Below are positions 5,782 to 11,883 of a DNA stretch of 11,883 nt, in pieces. Origin of the DNA: Acidimicrobiales bacterium (GTDB taxonomy: Bacteria; Actinomycetota; Acidimicrobiia; Acidimicrobiales; Palsa-688); NCBI GenBank assembly GCA_030039575.1, contig JASHVH010000182.1:1-11883 (forward strand). The letters are read 5' to 3'. Both the position numbers and the translations under genes were made by a program. The notes under the pieces were generated by a model, which was not told the origin of the DNA, did no database searches, and worked only from the letters and a program-made list of their open reading frames with translations. Position 1 is the first letter of the stretch, and each line of letters begins with the position of its first letter.

Positions 5782-7230
5782 GTGACCGGAGAGACATCGC
5801 CCGGAAGCGGTCAAGCCGAAGCTTTCGGCTCGTCTGAGATCGATCAGCTCCGGGCGGAGGTCCGCCGCCTGGAAGCGGAACAAGCGGTCCTGCAGACCCA
5901 GCTGGCCACCAGGTCCTCCTCAGCCGGGCACCAACACGTGCGCCGGACGGTGACCGCCTTGCTCGCAGGTGTGTGCTGTGTGCTCATCTTCCTGTCCGCG
6001 GTTACCGTGTGGGTTCACCAGACGGTGCTCACCACCTCTGGTTTTGTGGCCGCTGTGGGCCCGGTCATCGACCGGCCGTCCGTCACCGACGCTATGAGCG
6101 TTGAACTTACGGACCAGATCTTTGCTGTGGTCGACGTGGAGCACGAGATCAAAAAAATCCTCCCGTCCCAGGCGCAATTCCTCGCTGCGCCAGTGGCCAA
6201 CGCAGCTAAGAGCTTTATCCAGGACCAGGTGCGAAATGTGCTCCGGTCGCCGCAGTTCCGGGCGGTATGGATAGCGGCATTGCAAGCCACCCACCGCGAG
6301 GTCCTTGCCGCGCTCAGGGGACAAAGCAACGTCTTGGTGATCAGCAACGGGGAGGTGGTACTGAACGTGCTGCCCCTCGTAAACGCGGCGTTGCGGGAGG
6401 TGCAGACACTGGCGTCCGGCTTGATAGGGCGTAATGTGACGATCCCGACTATCACAAGTGGAGAGGTCCCAGCTGAGATCCGGGCCACAATTTCCAAAGC
6501 CCTGGGGGTCACCCTGCCGGCCGACTTCGGCCAGATCGAGTTGGCCAGGTCCAGTTCTCTCGACGTGGCCAAAAATGCTGTACAACTGCTGGACGTCCTT
6601 TACTGGCTCCTGCCGTTAATTACCTTCTTGGCCATCGCCGCTGCCATATGGCTCTCGCCAAACCGTCGGCGGACGCTTTTGCAAATCCTTTTCGGCACGG
6701 CCATAGCACTGGTTATCGAGAAACGGGCCGAATCGTGGATCCAGTCGCGGGTCGTCAGCTCACTCTCCCCGGCCAACCGCGCCGCCGGAGCCGACGTTGT
6801 GCACCAAGTGCTGAGGGGCTTCGCCACCGCCACGTGGTGGCTTTTGGTCATCGCGCTGGTCGCAGTGGTCTTCCTGCTCGTGACAGGCCCGTATAAATGG
6901 GCCCGGTCGCTGCGCGACCGGACTGGTCGCGAAACCCGAGCGCTGGCCAGGCTTGTCGCCCGCCACAGCGGAGATGGGGCCGCCGTGACTTGGGTTGCCG
7001 ACCACCACCTGGCGATGCAAGCCGGTGGGGCCGTCGTGGGCGGAGTGCTCCTGTTGTTTGTCCCGGGATGGTGGTTCCTCGTCGTCGTCGTACTGCTCGC
7101 CGCCTACGAAGTTGCGGTTTGGCAAGCGAGTTCCGTCGTCGCCGCAGCACGTCGGCAGACAACGGCTACGGACCCTCTCGGGCCCCCGGGGCAGGCCGGG
7201 CCGCCCGACACGACGATAAAAGCCAATTGA
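5782..7230 (+). CDS. Uncharacterised actinobacterial-type multi-pass membrane protein with N-terminal coiled coil
   Basis: I cannot give a function. The 482-residue protein starts with an acidic segment and a short coiled coil (about 19-43, RAEVRRLEAEQAVLQTQL) predicted to be cytoplasmic. TM1 (about 56-78) and a large, probably extracytoplasmic, helical domain (about 79-265) follow. Four or five more hydrophobic segments lie near 270-292, 297-313, 361-378 and 421-448, and the tail is polar. The layout resembles widespread unannotated actinobacterial integral membrane proteins. The GTG at 5782 is close to the only choice: a TGA lies in frame at 5758 and the next methionine is beyond TM1. No ribosome binding site stands at the right distance (GAGGAG at 5751 is 25 bases away). 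It diverges from a PrsW-type protease, and its large outer domain makes it a conceivable substrate or partner; that is speculation. Confidence 0.75.
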   Translation: MTGETSPGSGQAEAFGSSEIDQLRAEVRRLEAEQAVLQTQLATRSSSAGHQHVRRTVTALLAGVCCVLIFLSAVTVWVHQTVLTTSGFVAAVGPVIDRPSVTDAMSVELTDQIFAVVDVEHEIKKILPSQAQFLAAPVANAAKSFIQDQVRNVLRSPQFRAVWIAALQATHREVLAALRGQSNVLVISNGEVVLNVLPLVNAALREVQTLASGLIGRNVTIPTITSGEVPAEIRATISKALGVTLPADFGQIELARSSSLDVAKNAVQLLDVLYWLLPLITFLAIAAAIWLSPNRRRTLLQILFGTAIALVIEKRAESWIQSRVVSSLSPANRAAGADVVHQVLRGFATATWWLLVIALVAVVFLLVTGPYKWARSLRDRTGRETRALARLVARHSGDGAAVTWVADHHLAMQAGGAVVGGVLLLFVPGWWFLVVVVLLAAYEVAVWQASSVVAAARRQTTATDPLGPPGQAGPPDTTIKAN

Positions 7231-7296
7231 TGACGGCGAAGACTGGCATCCATTGGCGACAATTCGGTGCCCGCCTCGTGGCGTCGACCGGGGAAC

Positions 7297-7995
7297 TCAA
7301 CCTGGTGGTTGGGAAAGTGGCTCGGACGCCATAAAAGCAGCCGACGAGACGAGGATGAGCTCGACAACGGTGTCCAGGGGGACCGCCGTGCTGTCGATGA
7401 CCAGGTGGTAGTGGCAAGCTGCGGTCGGGTCGGCACCGTAGAGCCGGCGCACGTACGACGTGCGGGCTTTGTCGGCGGCCTGCATATGGGCCCGGGCCTC
7501 GTCGACGCTGACACCCTCTACTAAGGCGCCTTGCGCCAGGCGGCGGCCAGGAGGACCGTCGAGGCGGACGTGGAAGCCCCGGTCGGGTCCGAGCACGAGG
7601 GCGGCCGCCCGGCCGAGGACGACGCCCCCACCGGCCGCGGCCAGTTCGAACACTTCCGCCTCAATGGCGTTCCGGATCTCGTCGTCGTGCTGGCGGTGAG
7701 ACGGCGGCGACAACGTCGGCCCGGCGGGCATGGCGTGGCTAAGAGAACCGAGCAACGGGTGCACAGGCGTAGTGCCGGCTTCCCCGGCGGACAGCCTTTC
7801 CCCCTGGCCCGACAGCGCGGCTAGGTCGGCGGGCCGACCAGTCACCCGGTCAATGAACGGCACGCCCAAACGCTCGGCCAGCGCCGGGGCCACGACGCTG
7901 CCCCCTGCGCCATAAGCGGCCGAAATGGTGATGAGCCGAGCCTCCGGCCGTCGCCCCGGCCCGGGCCAACGGTCAGCGCTGTCGTTGCTCACCAC
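7297..7995 (-). CDS. Cytidylate kinase-like family protein
   Basis: P-loop NTPase-fold protein of 232 residues in the cytidylate kinase-like family, whose members may phosphorylate nucleotides but mostly lack a proven substrate. Visible features are the nucleotide-binding turn ISAAYGAGGS (24-33) with helix APALAERLG, then PFIDR (46-50); GVVLGRAAALVL (124-135); a lid-like DKARTSYVRRLYGAD (175-189); and the family-typical YHLVIDST near the C-terminus. As elsewhere in this family, the P-loop has no lysine at the GK[ST] position. The middle (about 55-105) is Pro/Gly/Ser-rich and looks flexible. The start is GTG at 7995, with GGAG 7 bases upstream; the next codon, also GTG, is an alternative. It lies 17 bases downstream of the MFS exporter gene and is almost surely cotranscribed. 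No terminator is obvious after it. Confidence 0.8.
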   Translation of the reverse strand: MVSNDSADRWPGPGRRPEARLITISAAYGAGGSVVAPALAERLGVPFIDRVTGRPADLAALSGQGERLSAGEAGTTPVHPLLGSLSHAMPAGPTLSPPSHRQHDDEIRNAIEAEVFELAAAGGGVVLGRAAALVLGPDRGFHVRLDGPPGRRLAQGALVEGVSVDEARAHMQAADKARTSYVRRLYGADPTAACHYHLVIDSTAVPLDTVVELILVSSAAFMASEPLSQPPG

Positions 7996-8012
7996 TCTTC
8001 AGCTCCGTCCGC

Positions 8013-9509
8013 TCACGCCGGGACCGCGGCGACTTCGCCGGTGACCGGTCTCGGGGCACCCGACGGCAATATCGCCGCCGAGGCAATGGCAGCGACCAAA
8101 AATATGCCCAGCACTACAGTGAACGACACGACGTAACTGTGCACTGCCGCCTCTGCCACCACCCCTGGGGCGCGGCCGTGGGCGAGCACGTAACTGCTGA
8201 GGGCACTGGCGGCGATGCTGTTGAGCAGGGCGGTGCCGATGGAACCGCCCACTTGCTGGCTGGTATTGACCATGGCCGAGGCCACTCCTGCATCCTCGCG
8301 TCCGGCCCCGTAGGTGGCGGTGTTGATCGCACAGCCGAACACGAGGCCCAGGCCCAACCCGATCAGGATGAGCCCGGGCAGGATGCCGCTGTCATAGCTG
8401 GTGTGCAAGCCGAGGTCCCGTAAAAGGGCCACCCCGCCCGCCGCGACCAGCATCCCGAGGGGGACCAATGGACGGGGGCCGATCCGGGGCAGGAGCAGCG
8501 CGGTGGACAGGGTGGAGGCGACCATGACCATACCGATTGCCGGAAGGAAGGCCAGCCCGGCCTTGACGGGCGAGTAGTGGAGGGTCAGCTGCAGGTAGTA
8601 GGTGAGGAACAAGAAGATGCCGAACAGGCCAATAGCGGTGAGCCCGATGGCCAGGTACGACCCTCCTCGGTAGCGGTTCAACACCACCCGCAACGGCAGC
8701 AAGGGGTGGTCTACGCGCTGCTCGACCAGCACGAAGCCTGCCAACAGAACGACCCCGACCACGATCAGGGCTATGGTCAGCGGCGCCCCCCAGCCGCTGG
8801 TGGCGGCCTCCGCCATGCCGTACACAAACGCCACCAGCCCGCCCACCGCCAGCACTGTGCCCGGAGGGTCCAGGCGCACATTGGGGTCGCGGGGCTGGTT
8901 GACCAGCAGCCGCATCGCCCCGACGAGCGCCACCGCCGCCAGCGCGACGTTGACATACAGGCACCATCGCCAGTTCAGGTACTCGGTTAACACCCCGCCG
9001 AGCAACAACCCCACTGCCCCGCCCGAACCGGCAATGGCCCCGTAAACCCCGAACGCTTTGCCCCGCTCGGATGGCTCGGTGAACGTCGTGGTCAGGATGG
9101 ACAGTGCCGAGGGGGCCAACAGGGCCCCGAAGGCACCCTGTATGCCCCGGGCGATGACCAGCATGGCGAAACCGGTGGCCGCACCGCCTAACGCCGAGGC
9201 GCAGGCGAAACCCACCAGGCCGATCAGGAACGTCCGGCGCCGCCCGACCAGGTCCGACAAGCGCCCCGCGAACAACAGCAGCCCGCCGAAAGCGAGCGAG
9301 TAGGCCGTGACGACCCACTGCCGGTCGGCGTTCGAGAACACGAGGTCCTTTTGGGCCGAGGGCAGGGCGATGCTGACAATGGTGGCGTCGAGGACCACCA
9401 TCAGCTGAGCCAGGCCGGCCACGGCCAAGATCCACCAGCGCTTATCGTCACCCCGTTCAGCGTCCGGCATAGACCGGACCGCCGGGGTTGTAACTACCTG
9501 CTCAGCCAT
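8013..9509 (-). CDS. MFS exporter, DHA2 (EmrB/QacA) 14-helix family
   Basis: Proton-driven efflux pump for drugs or other hydrophobic or cationic compounds, in the cytoplasmic membrane. It has 498 residues, the family length. Diagnostic motifs are LDATIVSIALP (40-50, motif D1), GRLSDLVGRRR (82-92, motif A), ARGIQG (120-125, motif B), and GSGGAVGLLLGG followed by NWRW (151-172, motif C). The 14-segment hydrophobic pattern continues to a short polar tail. The ATG at 9509 has no clear ribosome binding site; the ATG 13 codons downstream also lacks one. It is first in a two-gene operon with a cytidylate-kinase-like gene 17 bases downstream. No TetR or MarR regulator is adjacent, but the upstream interval contains several dyads. 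Substrate cannot be told from sequence. Confidence 0.92.
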   Translation of the reverse strand: MAEQVVTTPAVRSMPDAERGDDKRWWILAVAGLAQLMVVLDATIVSIALPSAQKDLVFSNADRQWVVTAYSLAFGGLLLFAGRLSDLVGRRRTFLIGLVGFACASALGGAATGFAMLVIARGIQGAFGALLAPSALSILTTTFTEPSERGKAFGVYGAIAGSGGAVGLLLGGVLTEYLNWRWCLYVNVALAAVALVGAMRLLVNQPRDPNVRLDPPGTVLAVGGLVAFVYGMAEAATSGWGAPLTIALIVVGVVLLAGFVLVEQRVDHPLLPLRVVLNRYRGGSYLAIGLTAIGLFGIFLFLTYYLQLTLHYSPVKAGLAFLPAIGMVMVASTLSTALLLPRIGPRPLVPLGMLVAAGGVALLRDLGLHTSYDSGILPGLILIGLGLGLVFGCAINTATYGAGREDAGVASAMVNTSQQVGGSIGTALLNSIAASALSSYVLAHGRAPGVVAEAAVHSYVVSFTVVLGIFLVAAIASAAILPSGAPRPVTGEVAAVPA

Positions 9510-9565
9510 CGTCTACCGGGCGGGAAAACGTAGCCCGCGGCCGGAGCCGCCGCGACCCTATTGGT

Positions 9566-9589
9566 GGCGAGCGGTGAAGCTTGCTCGCC
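9566..9589. repeat. 7-bp inverted repeat upstream of the MFS exporter gene
   Basis: GGCGAGC (9566-9572) and GCTCGCC (9583-9589) are perfect inverted repeats around a 10-base centre, beginning 57 bases upstream of the exporter start. No T-run follows on either strand. It is a candidate operator or leader hairpin. Confidence 0.45.
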
Positions 9590-9604
9590 GGCTCTGTCCC
9601 GTCG

Positions 9605-9628
9605 CCCAGGCGCTGTTTTGCGCCCGGG
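9605..9628. promoter_or_regulatory. 24-bp near-palindrome, candidate operator of the exporter operon
   Basis: The arms CCCAGGCGC (9605-9613) and GCGCCCGGG (9620-9628) pair at 8 of 9 positions around TGTTTT. Size and symmetry suit a TetR- or MarR-like dimer site, and the place, about 100 bases before the exporter start, is plausible. No regulator gene lies nearby, so any binding protein would be encoded elsewhere. Confidence 0.35.
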
Positions 9629-9820
9629 TGGAAGTGGCGACTGAACAGGCCTCAGTTCAACCTCCACCCATCACCACCTCGCGACCGGCCGAACTGACCG
9701 TACCACAATGCCGTTTTAGCTGCTTCGGCCGAGGCCGTTCACGATGGCCCGCGCCGGCCGGCCCAAGGTACAGGTCGCCGGCAGAGGCTAGCCGCTTTGG
9801 CTCCGTGACAGAATCTGGCG

Positions 9821-10303
9821 ATGGAACTCTTGGAAGTACCGCTCGACAACCCTGACGAACTGAACCTTATCCTTGGGCAAAGCCATTTCATCAAGACCGT
9901 GGAGGATCTTCATGAGGCACTGGCGGGGTCCTCGTCGGCTACGCGCTTCGGGCTGGCCTTCTGCGAGTCGTCAGGGCCGCGTCTAGTGCGTCGTTCCGGC
10001 AATGACGACGACCTGGAACGGCTGGCCACGAAAAATGCTCTGGCCATCGGCGCGGGCCATAGCTTTATCGTCTTCCTGCGTGACGCTTTCCCCGTCAACG
10101 TGCTCAACGCCATCAAACAGTTGCCCGAGGTCTGCCATATTTATTGTGCTACCGCCAACCCCGTGTCAGTCATTGTGGCTCAGACCGAGAATGGGCGGGG
10201 TGTCCTCGGCGTCATCGATGGGGGGGCGCCTCTTGGGGTGGAGACCGACAACGACGTGGCCGACCGGAAAAAGCTCCTACGTGTACTTGGCTACAAGCTG
10301 TAG
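9821..10303 (+). CDS. Adenosine-specific kinase family protein (former DUF355)
   Basis: Small soluble protein of 160 residues, full family length, matching the family annotated as adenosine-specific kinase, known mainly from archaea and thermophilic bacteria. Conserved blocks are all present: ILGQSHFIKTVEDL (17-30), GLAFCESSGPRLVR (44-57) with C48, NALAIGAGHSF (72-82), CHIYCATANPV (105-115), GRGVLGV (125-131), PLGVE (137-141) and the terminal GYKL. The name rests on limited biochemistry and structural work in the family, so the activity here is uncertain. The ATG at 9821 has no Shine-Dalgarno; CAGAAT ends 6 bases before it and could be the -10 of a leaderless transcript. It stands alone between the exporter operon and the molybdoenzyme operon. 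Confidence 0.9.
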   Translation: MELLEVPLDNPDELNLILGQSHFIKTVEDLHEALAGSSSATRFGLAFCESSGPRLVRRSGNDDDLERLATKNALAIGAGHSFIVFLRDAFPVNVLNAIKQLPEVCHIYCATANPVSVIVAQTENGRGVLGVIDGGAPLGVETDNDVADRKKLLRVLGYKL

Positions 10304-10415
10304 CGAGAGTGGCGCCCGCGGGCAGGCAATCCTTTCCGGTCCGTCAGCCGTACCTGGTACCAACAGGCCAGGTGGCGTCGGTATCGTTGTCATCACGGGA
10401 AACCGGAGGAACGGG
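10304..10415. other. Short leader interval before the molybdoenzyme operon
   Basis: The 112 bases contain a small GCCCGCGGGC palindrome (10314-10323) just after the kinase stop, without a T-run. A 6-bp inverted repeat, ACCTGG/CCAGGT (10352-10373), surrounds a 10-base centre. The interval ends with a GGAGGA ribosome binding site at 10405-10410. No promoter hexamers stand out. Confidence 0.4.
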
Positions 10416-10619
10416 ATGTGGGTTCGCGGGATCGCCGGGTTGGTGCTCTGCGTCGTGGGCGCAGTTTGGATCTTCCAGGGCGCAGGCGTCCTTCACGGGT
10501 CGTTCATGACCGGGCGCAGCCAGTACGTGGTCCTCGGGGTTGTGGCCGTCGTCCTTGGCGCGGCCCTTCTCGGCTGGGCGGCCCGCGTGCGGCAACGGCG
10601 GATGGAGAGCGCCAGCTGA
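10416..10619 (+). CDS. Small two-helix membrane protein, first gene of molybdoenzyme operon
   Basis: Protein of 67 residues with no family I recognise. It has two hydrophobic segments (about 4-24 and 37-58) joined by a short loop, and ends in a basic tail, ARVRQRRMESAS, which by the positive-inside rule puts the C-terminus in the cytoplasm. The start is well supported: GGAGGA (10405-10410) lies 5 bases before the ATG. Its stop overlaps the start of the molybdopterin oxidoreductase (TGATG), so the two are translationally coupled. It may be a membrane subunit or assembly helper for the redox complex, or a generic small membrane protein; the coupling is seen, the role is inferred. Confidence 0.75.
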   Translation: MWVRGIAGLVLCVVGAVWIFQGAGVLHGSFMTGRSQYVVLGVVAVVLGAALLGWAARVRQRRMESAS

Positions 10620-11497
10620 TGCCGCCTGACCAAACCTCTCCCGCTGGCGCCAGTCCGAGCAGCCTTGGCCGCCCGGGGCGCAGCAAACCGAAGCCTTATG
10701 AGCCGGCCCGTCATGAACCGGCCGGCCGCACCGACAAGAAGACGGACGGCTCGTCATCGAAGACGCCCCAGGAGAGCCTGACCGGACGAGGCGACAAGCC
10801 CATCGGCCGCCGCGCCGTGCTCACCATCCTTGGGGTCGGCGCCCTCGGCATCGTCTTCGGCGAGCGAGTGCAAAACGGGATTACCTCCTTGCTCACTCCC
10901 TTGCGCAGCAGCGGGTTGGCCGACATCGTGCCCGGCGGAGGAGGTTTCGTCCTCTATACAGTGACGGGCGGCTACCCGGCCGCCCCCGCCAACTACCACC
11001 TGACCGTAGACGGGATGGTGGACCACCCGCTGAGCCTGACCGTGGCAGACCTGGAGGCGCTGCCCGCCACCCGGTTGGTCCACACCTTCCAGTGCGTGAC
11101 CGGCTGGTCCGTGCCGGACGTCCACTGGGTCGGGGTCCGTCTCACCGACCTGGCCGAACACGCCGGCGCCAGTCCTAAAGCGTCGGCCTTTTGGTTTACT
11201 TCGTTCGATGGGGTGTACACCGAAAGCCTCAGCATGGCCCAGGCGGAGGAAAGCGGGGCCATCGTCGCCTACTCCATGCTCGACGGCCCGGTGAGCAGGG
11301 ACCACGGCGGGCCCGTCCGCCTTTACGTCCCCGGGATGTTCGGTTACAAGTCGATCAAGTGGCTGTCGCGCGTCACCCTTACCAACCAGCTCGAACTCGG
11401 CTACTGGGAACTGAACGGGTACCCGGTCAATGCCTGGATCGCCGGGCACCCGCCCTCCTCGTTCAGGCACCCCCCTCAGATCCGCCCGGGCGAATGA
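10619..11497 (+). CDS. Membrane-anchored molybdopterin-dependent oxidoreductase (SUOX/YedY fold)
   Basis: Protein of 292 residues whose C-terminal two thirds is an oxidoreductase molybdopterin-binding domain. C159 in HTFQCVTGW is the expected molybdenum ligand. The conserved DHGGPVRLYVPGMFGYKSIKWL (228-249) marks the cofactor-binding face. A hydrophobic segment (about 66-80) follows RR at 64-65 in GRRAVLTILGVGALG, which looks like a Tat signal anchor, placing the enzyme outside the membrane. Before it lie 63 polar, Pro/Lys/Ser-rich residues, unusually long for a Tat n-region; no in-frame ATG, GTG or TTG allows a shorter start before the arginines. Its ATG overlaps the stop of the 67-residue gene, with GGAG 11 bases upstream, and its stop overlaps the cytochrome gene by 4 bases. 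Electrons probably pass to or from that cytochrome. Substrate unknown. Confidence 0.9.
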   Translation: MPPDQTSPAGASPSSLGRPGRSKPKPYEPARHEPAGRTDKKTDGSSSKTPQESLTGRGDKPIGRRAVLTILGVGALGIVFGERVQNGITSLLTPLRSSGLADIVPGGGGFVLYTVTGGYPAAPANYHLTVDGMVDHPLSLTVADLEALPATRLVHTFQCVTGWSVPDVHWVGVRLTDLAEHAGASPKASAFWFTSFDGVYTESLSMAQAEESGAIVAYSMLDGPVSRDHGGPVRLYVPGMFGYKSIKWLSRVTLTNQLELGYWELNGYPVNAWIAGHPPSSFRHPPQIRPGE

Positions 11498-11883
11498 CGG
11501 CCACCCCACCCGAACGCCCCCGCCTGCTCGCGCGCTTCGACCGGGTGGAGCGGGCGGTCCACTGGACAAACGCCACCCTCTTCGCCGTGCTCGTACTCAC
11601 GGGCGCCGCCTTGTACCTGACCCCGCTCATCGCCCTCGTCGGCCGTCGCGAGCTGGTCGAGCGCATACACCTCTACGCCGGCATCGCTCTACCCGTGCCG
11701 CTCATCCTCGCCCTCTCAGGCACCTGGGGCCAAGCCCTGCGCCGCGACATCCGCCGTTTCAACCGCTGGAGCGAGGCAGACCGTCGCTGGCTGCGCGTCA
11801 TGTTCCAGGAGCAGCCCCGGCGGCGCCTCAGTCGCGCTCAGCTCCGTACCGGGAAGTTCAATGCCGGCCAGAAGCTCAACGCG
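11494..11883 (+). CDS. b-type cytochrome, formate dehydrogenase gamma/cytochrome b561 type (partial, C-terminus beyond right edge)
   Basis: The first 130 residues of a di-haem membrane cytochrome. FDRVERAVHW (15-24) leads into TM1 (about 25-48) and carries H23. RIHLYAGIALPVPLIL begins TM2 with H59; both histidines are at haem-ligand positions of this family. A long cytoplasmic loop follows, ending at KFNAGQKLNA (121-130), a signature of formate dehydrogenase gamma-like cytochromes. The remaining helices lie past the window edge. The ATG at 11494 overlaps the oxidoreductase stop (ATGA), so expression is coupled. It probably links the exported molybdoenzyme to the quinone pool, as YedZ/MsrQ does for YedY/MsrP, but from a different cytochrome family. 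Confidence 0.88.
   Translation, partial: MTATPPERPRLLARFDRVERAVHWTNATLFAVLVLTGAALYLTPLIALVGRRELVERIHLYAGIALPVPLILALSGTWGQALRRDIRRFNRWSEADRRWLRVMFQEQPRRRLSRAQLRTGKFNAGQKLNA

Larger units (their letters stand above)
9510..9820. other. Non-coding interval between divergent MFS exporter and adenosine-specific kinase genes
   Basis: No gene is apparent in these 311 bases. The interval is rich in inverted repeats on the exporter side: a 7-bp stem at 9566-9589 and a 24-bp near-palindrome at 9605-9628. A 6-bp outer arm pair, GGTGGA/TCCACC, overlaps the latter and ends at 9668. The right half, toward the kinase, shows nothing clear except a CAGAAT hexamer 6 bases before its ATG. The dyads may be operators for an efflux regulator encoded elsewhere. 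Confidence 0.5.

Noticed and set aside
7231..7312. Bidirectional terminator between the convergent membrane-protein and kinase-like genes
   Set aside because: The only stem seen (CAACC/GGTTG, near 7299-7312) is short, falls in the kinase-like coding end and is not followed by a T-run on either strand.
8392..9435. 347-codon frame on the same strand within the MFS exporter gene
   Set aside because: The product is Arg/Gly/Pro-rich and lacks hydrophobic pattern, whereas the overlapping frame gives a complete DHA2 transporter.
10754..11569. 271-codon frame antisense to the molybdoenzyme gene
   Set aside because: It is covered by a well-supported oxidoreductase and has no domain or ribosome binding site of note.

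Overview
This high-GC window looks like the chromosome of an actinobacterium or a close high-GC relative. GTG and TTG starts are used alongside ATG, at least one gene seems leaderless, and several membrane proteins are of actinobacterial type. This is inferred from gene content and base composition; no rRNA or tRNA is present to fix the lineage. I see no insertion sequence, CRISPR array, phage gene or attachment site, so it reads as an ordinary metabolic and membrane region.

Left part (1-4243): a sugar-utilisation locus. A LacI-family repressor (+) diverges from a GH127 beta-L-arabinofuranosidase (-). Downstream of the hydrolase, on the same strand, is a MalF/UgpA-type sugar permease that runs off the left edge. 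The hydrolase has no export signal, so the natural reading is import of an arabinose-containing oligosaccharide followed by cytoplasmic cleavage. Each of the two minus-strand genes has a plausible promoter with a GGG...CCC dyad at or near it, and these are the best candidates for the repressor's operators.

Middle part (4328-7230): a PrsW-type intramembrane glutamic protease (-) diverges from an uncharacterised multi-pass membrane protein with a large extracytoplasmic region (+). They share a 323-base non-coding interval. The protease ends at a convincing intrinsic terminator. Its start is set by a strong ribosome binding site before a TTG, well inside the longest open frame.

Right-middle part (7297-10303): a two-gene minus-strand operon encodes a 14-helix DHA2-type MFS exporter followed, 17 bases on, by a cytidylate-kinase-like protein. 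Divergent from the exporter, across a 311-base interval rich in dyads, lies an adenosine-specific kinase family gene (+).

Right end (10416-11883): a tightly coupled plus-strand operon. A 67-residue, two-helix membrane protein overlaps by one base (TGATG) a membrane-anchored molybdopterin oxidoreductase of the SUOX/YedY fold. That in turn overlaps by four bases (ATGA) a b-type cytochrome of the formate dehydrogenase gamma/b561 type, cut by the window edge. Together they suggest an exported redox module that exchanges electrons with the quinone pool.

No clearly novel system is visible. The parts most worth a second look are the two putative operators of the arabinoside locus, the small protein tied to the molybdenum enzyme, the enzyme's long segment before its twin arginines, and the PrsW/unknown membrane protein pair.
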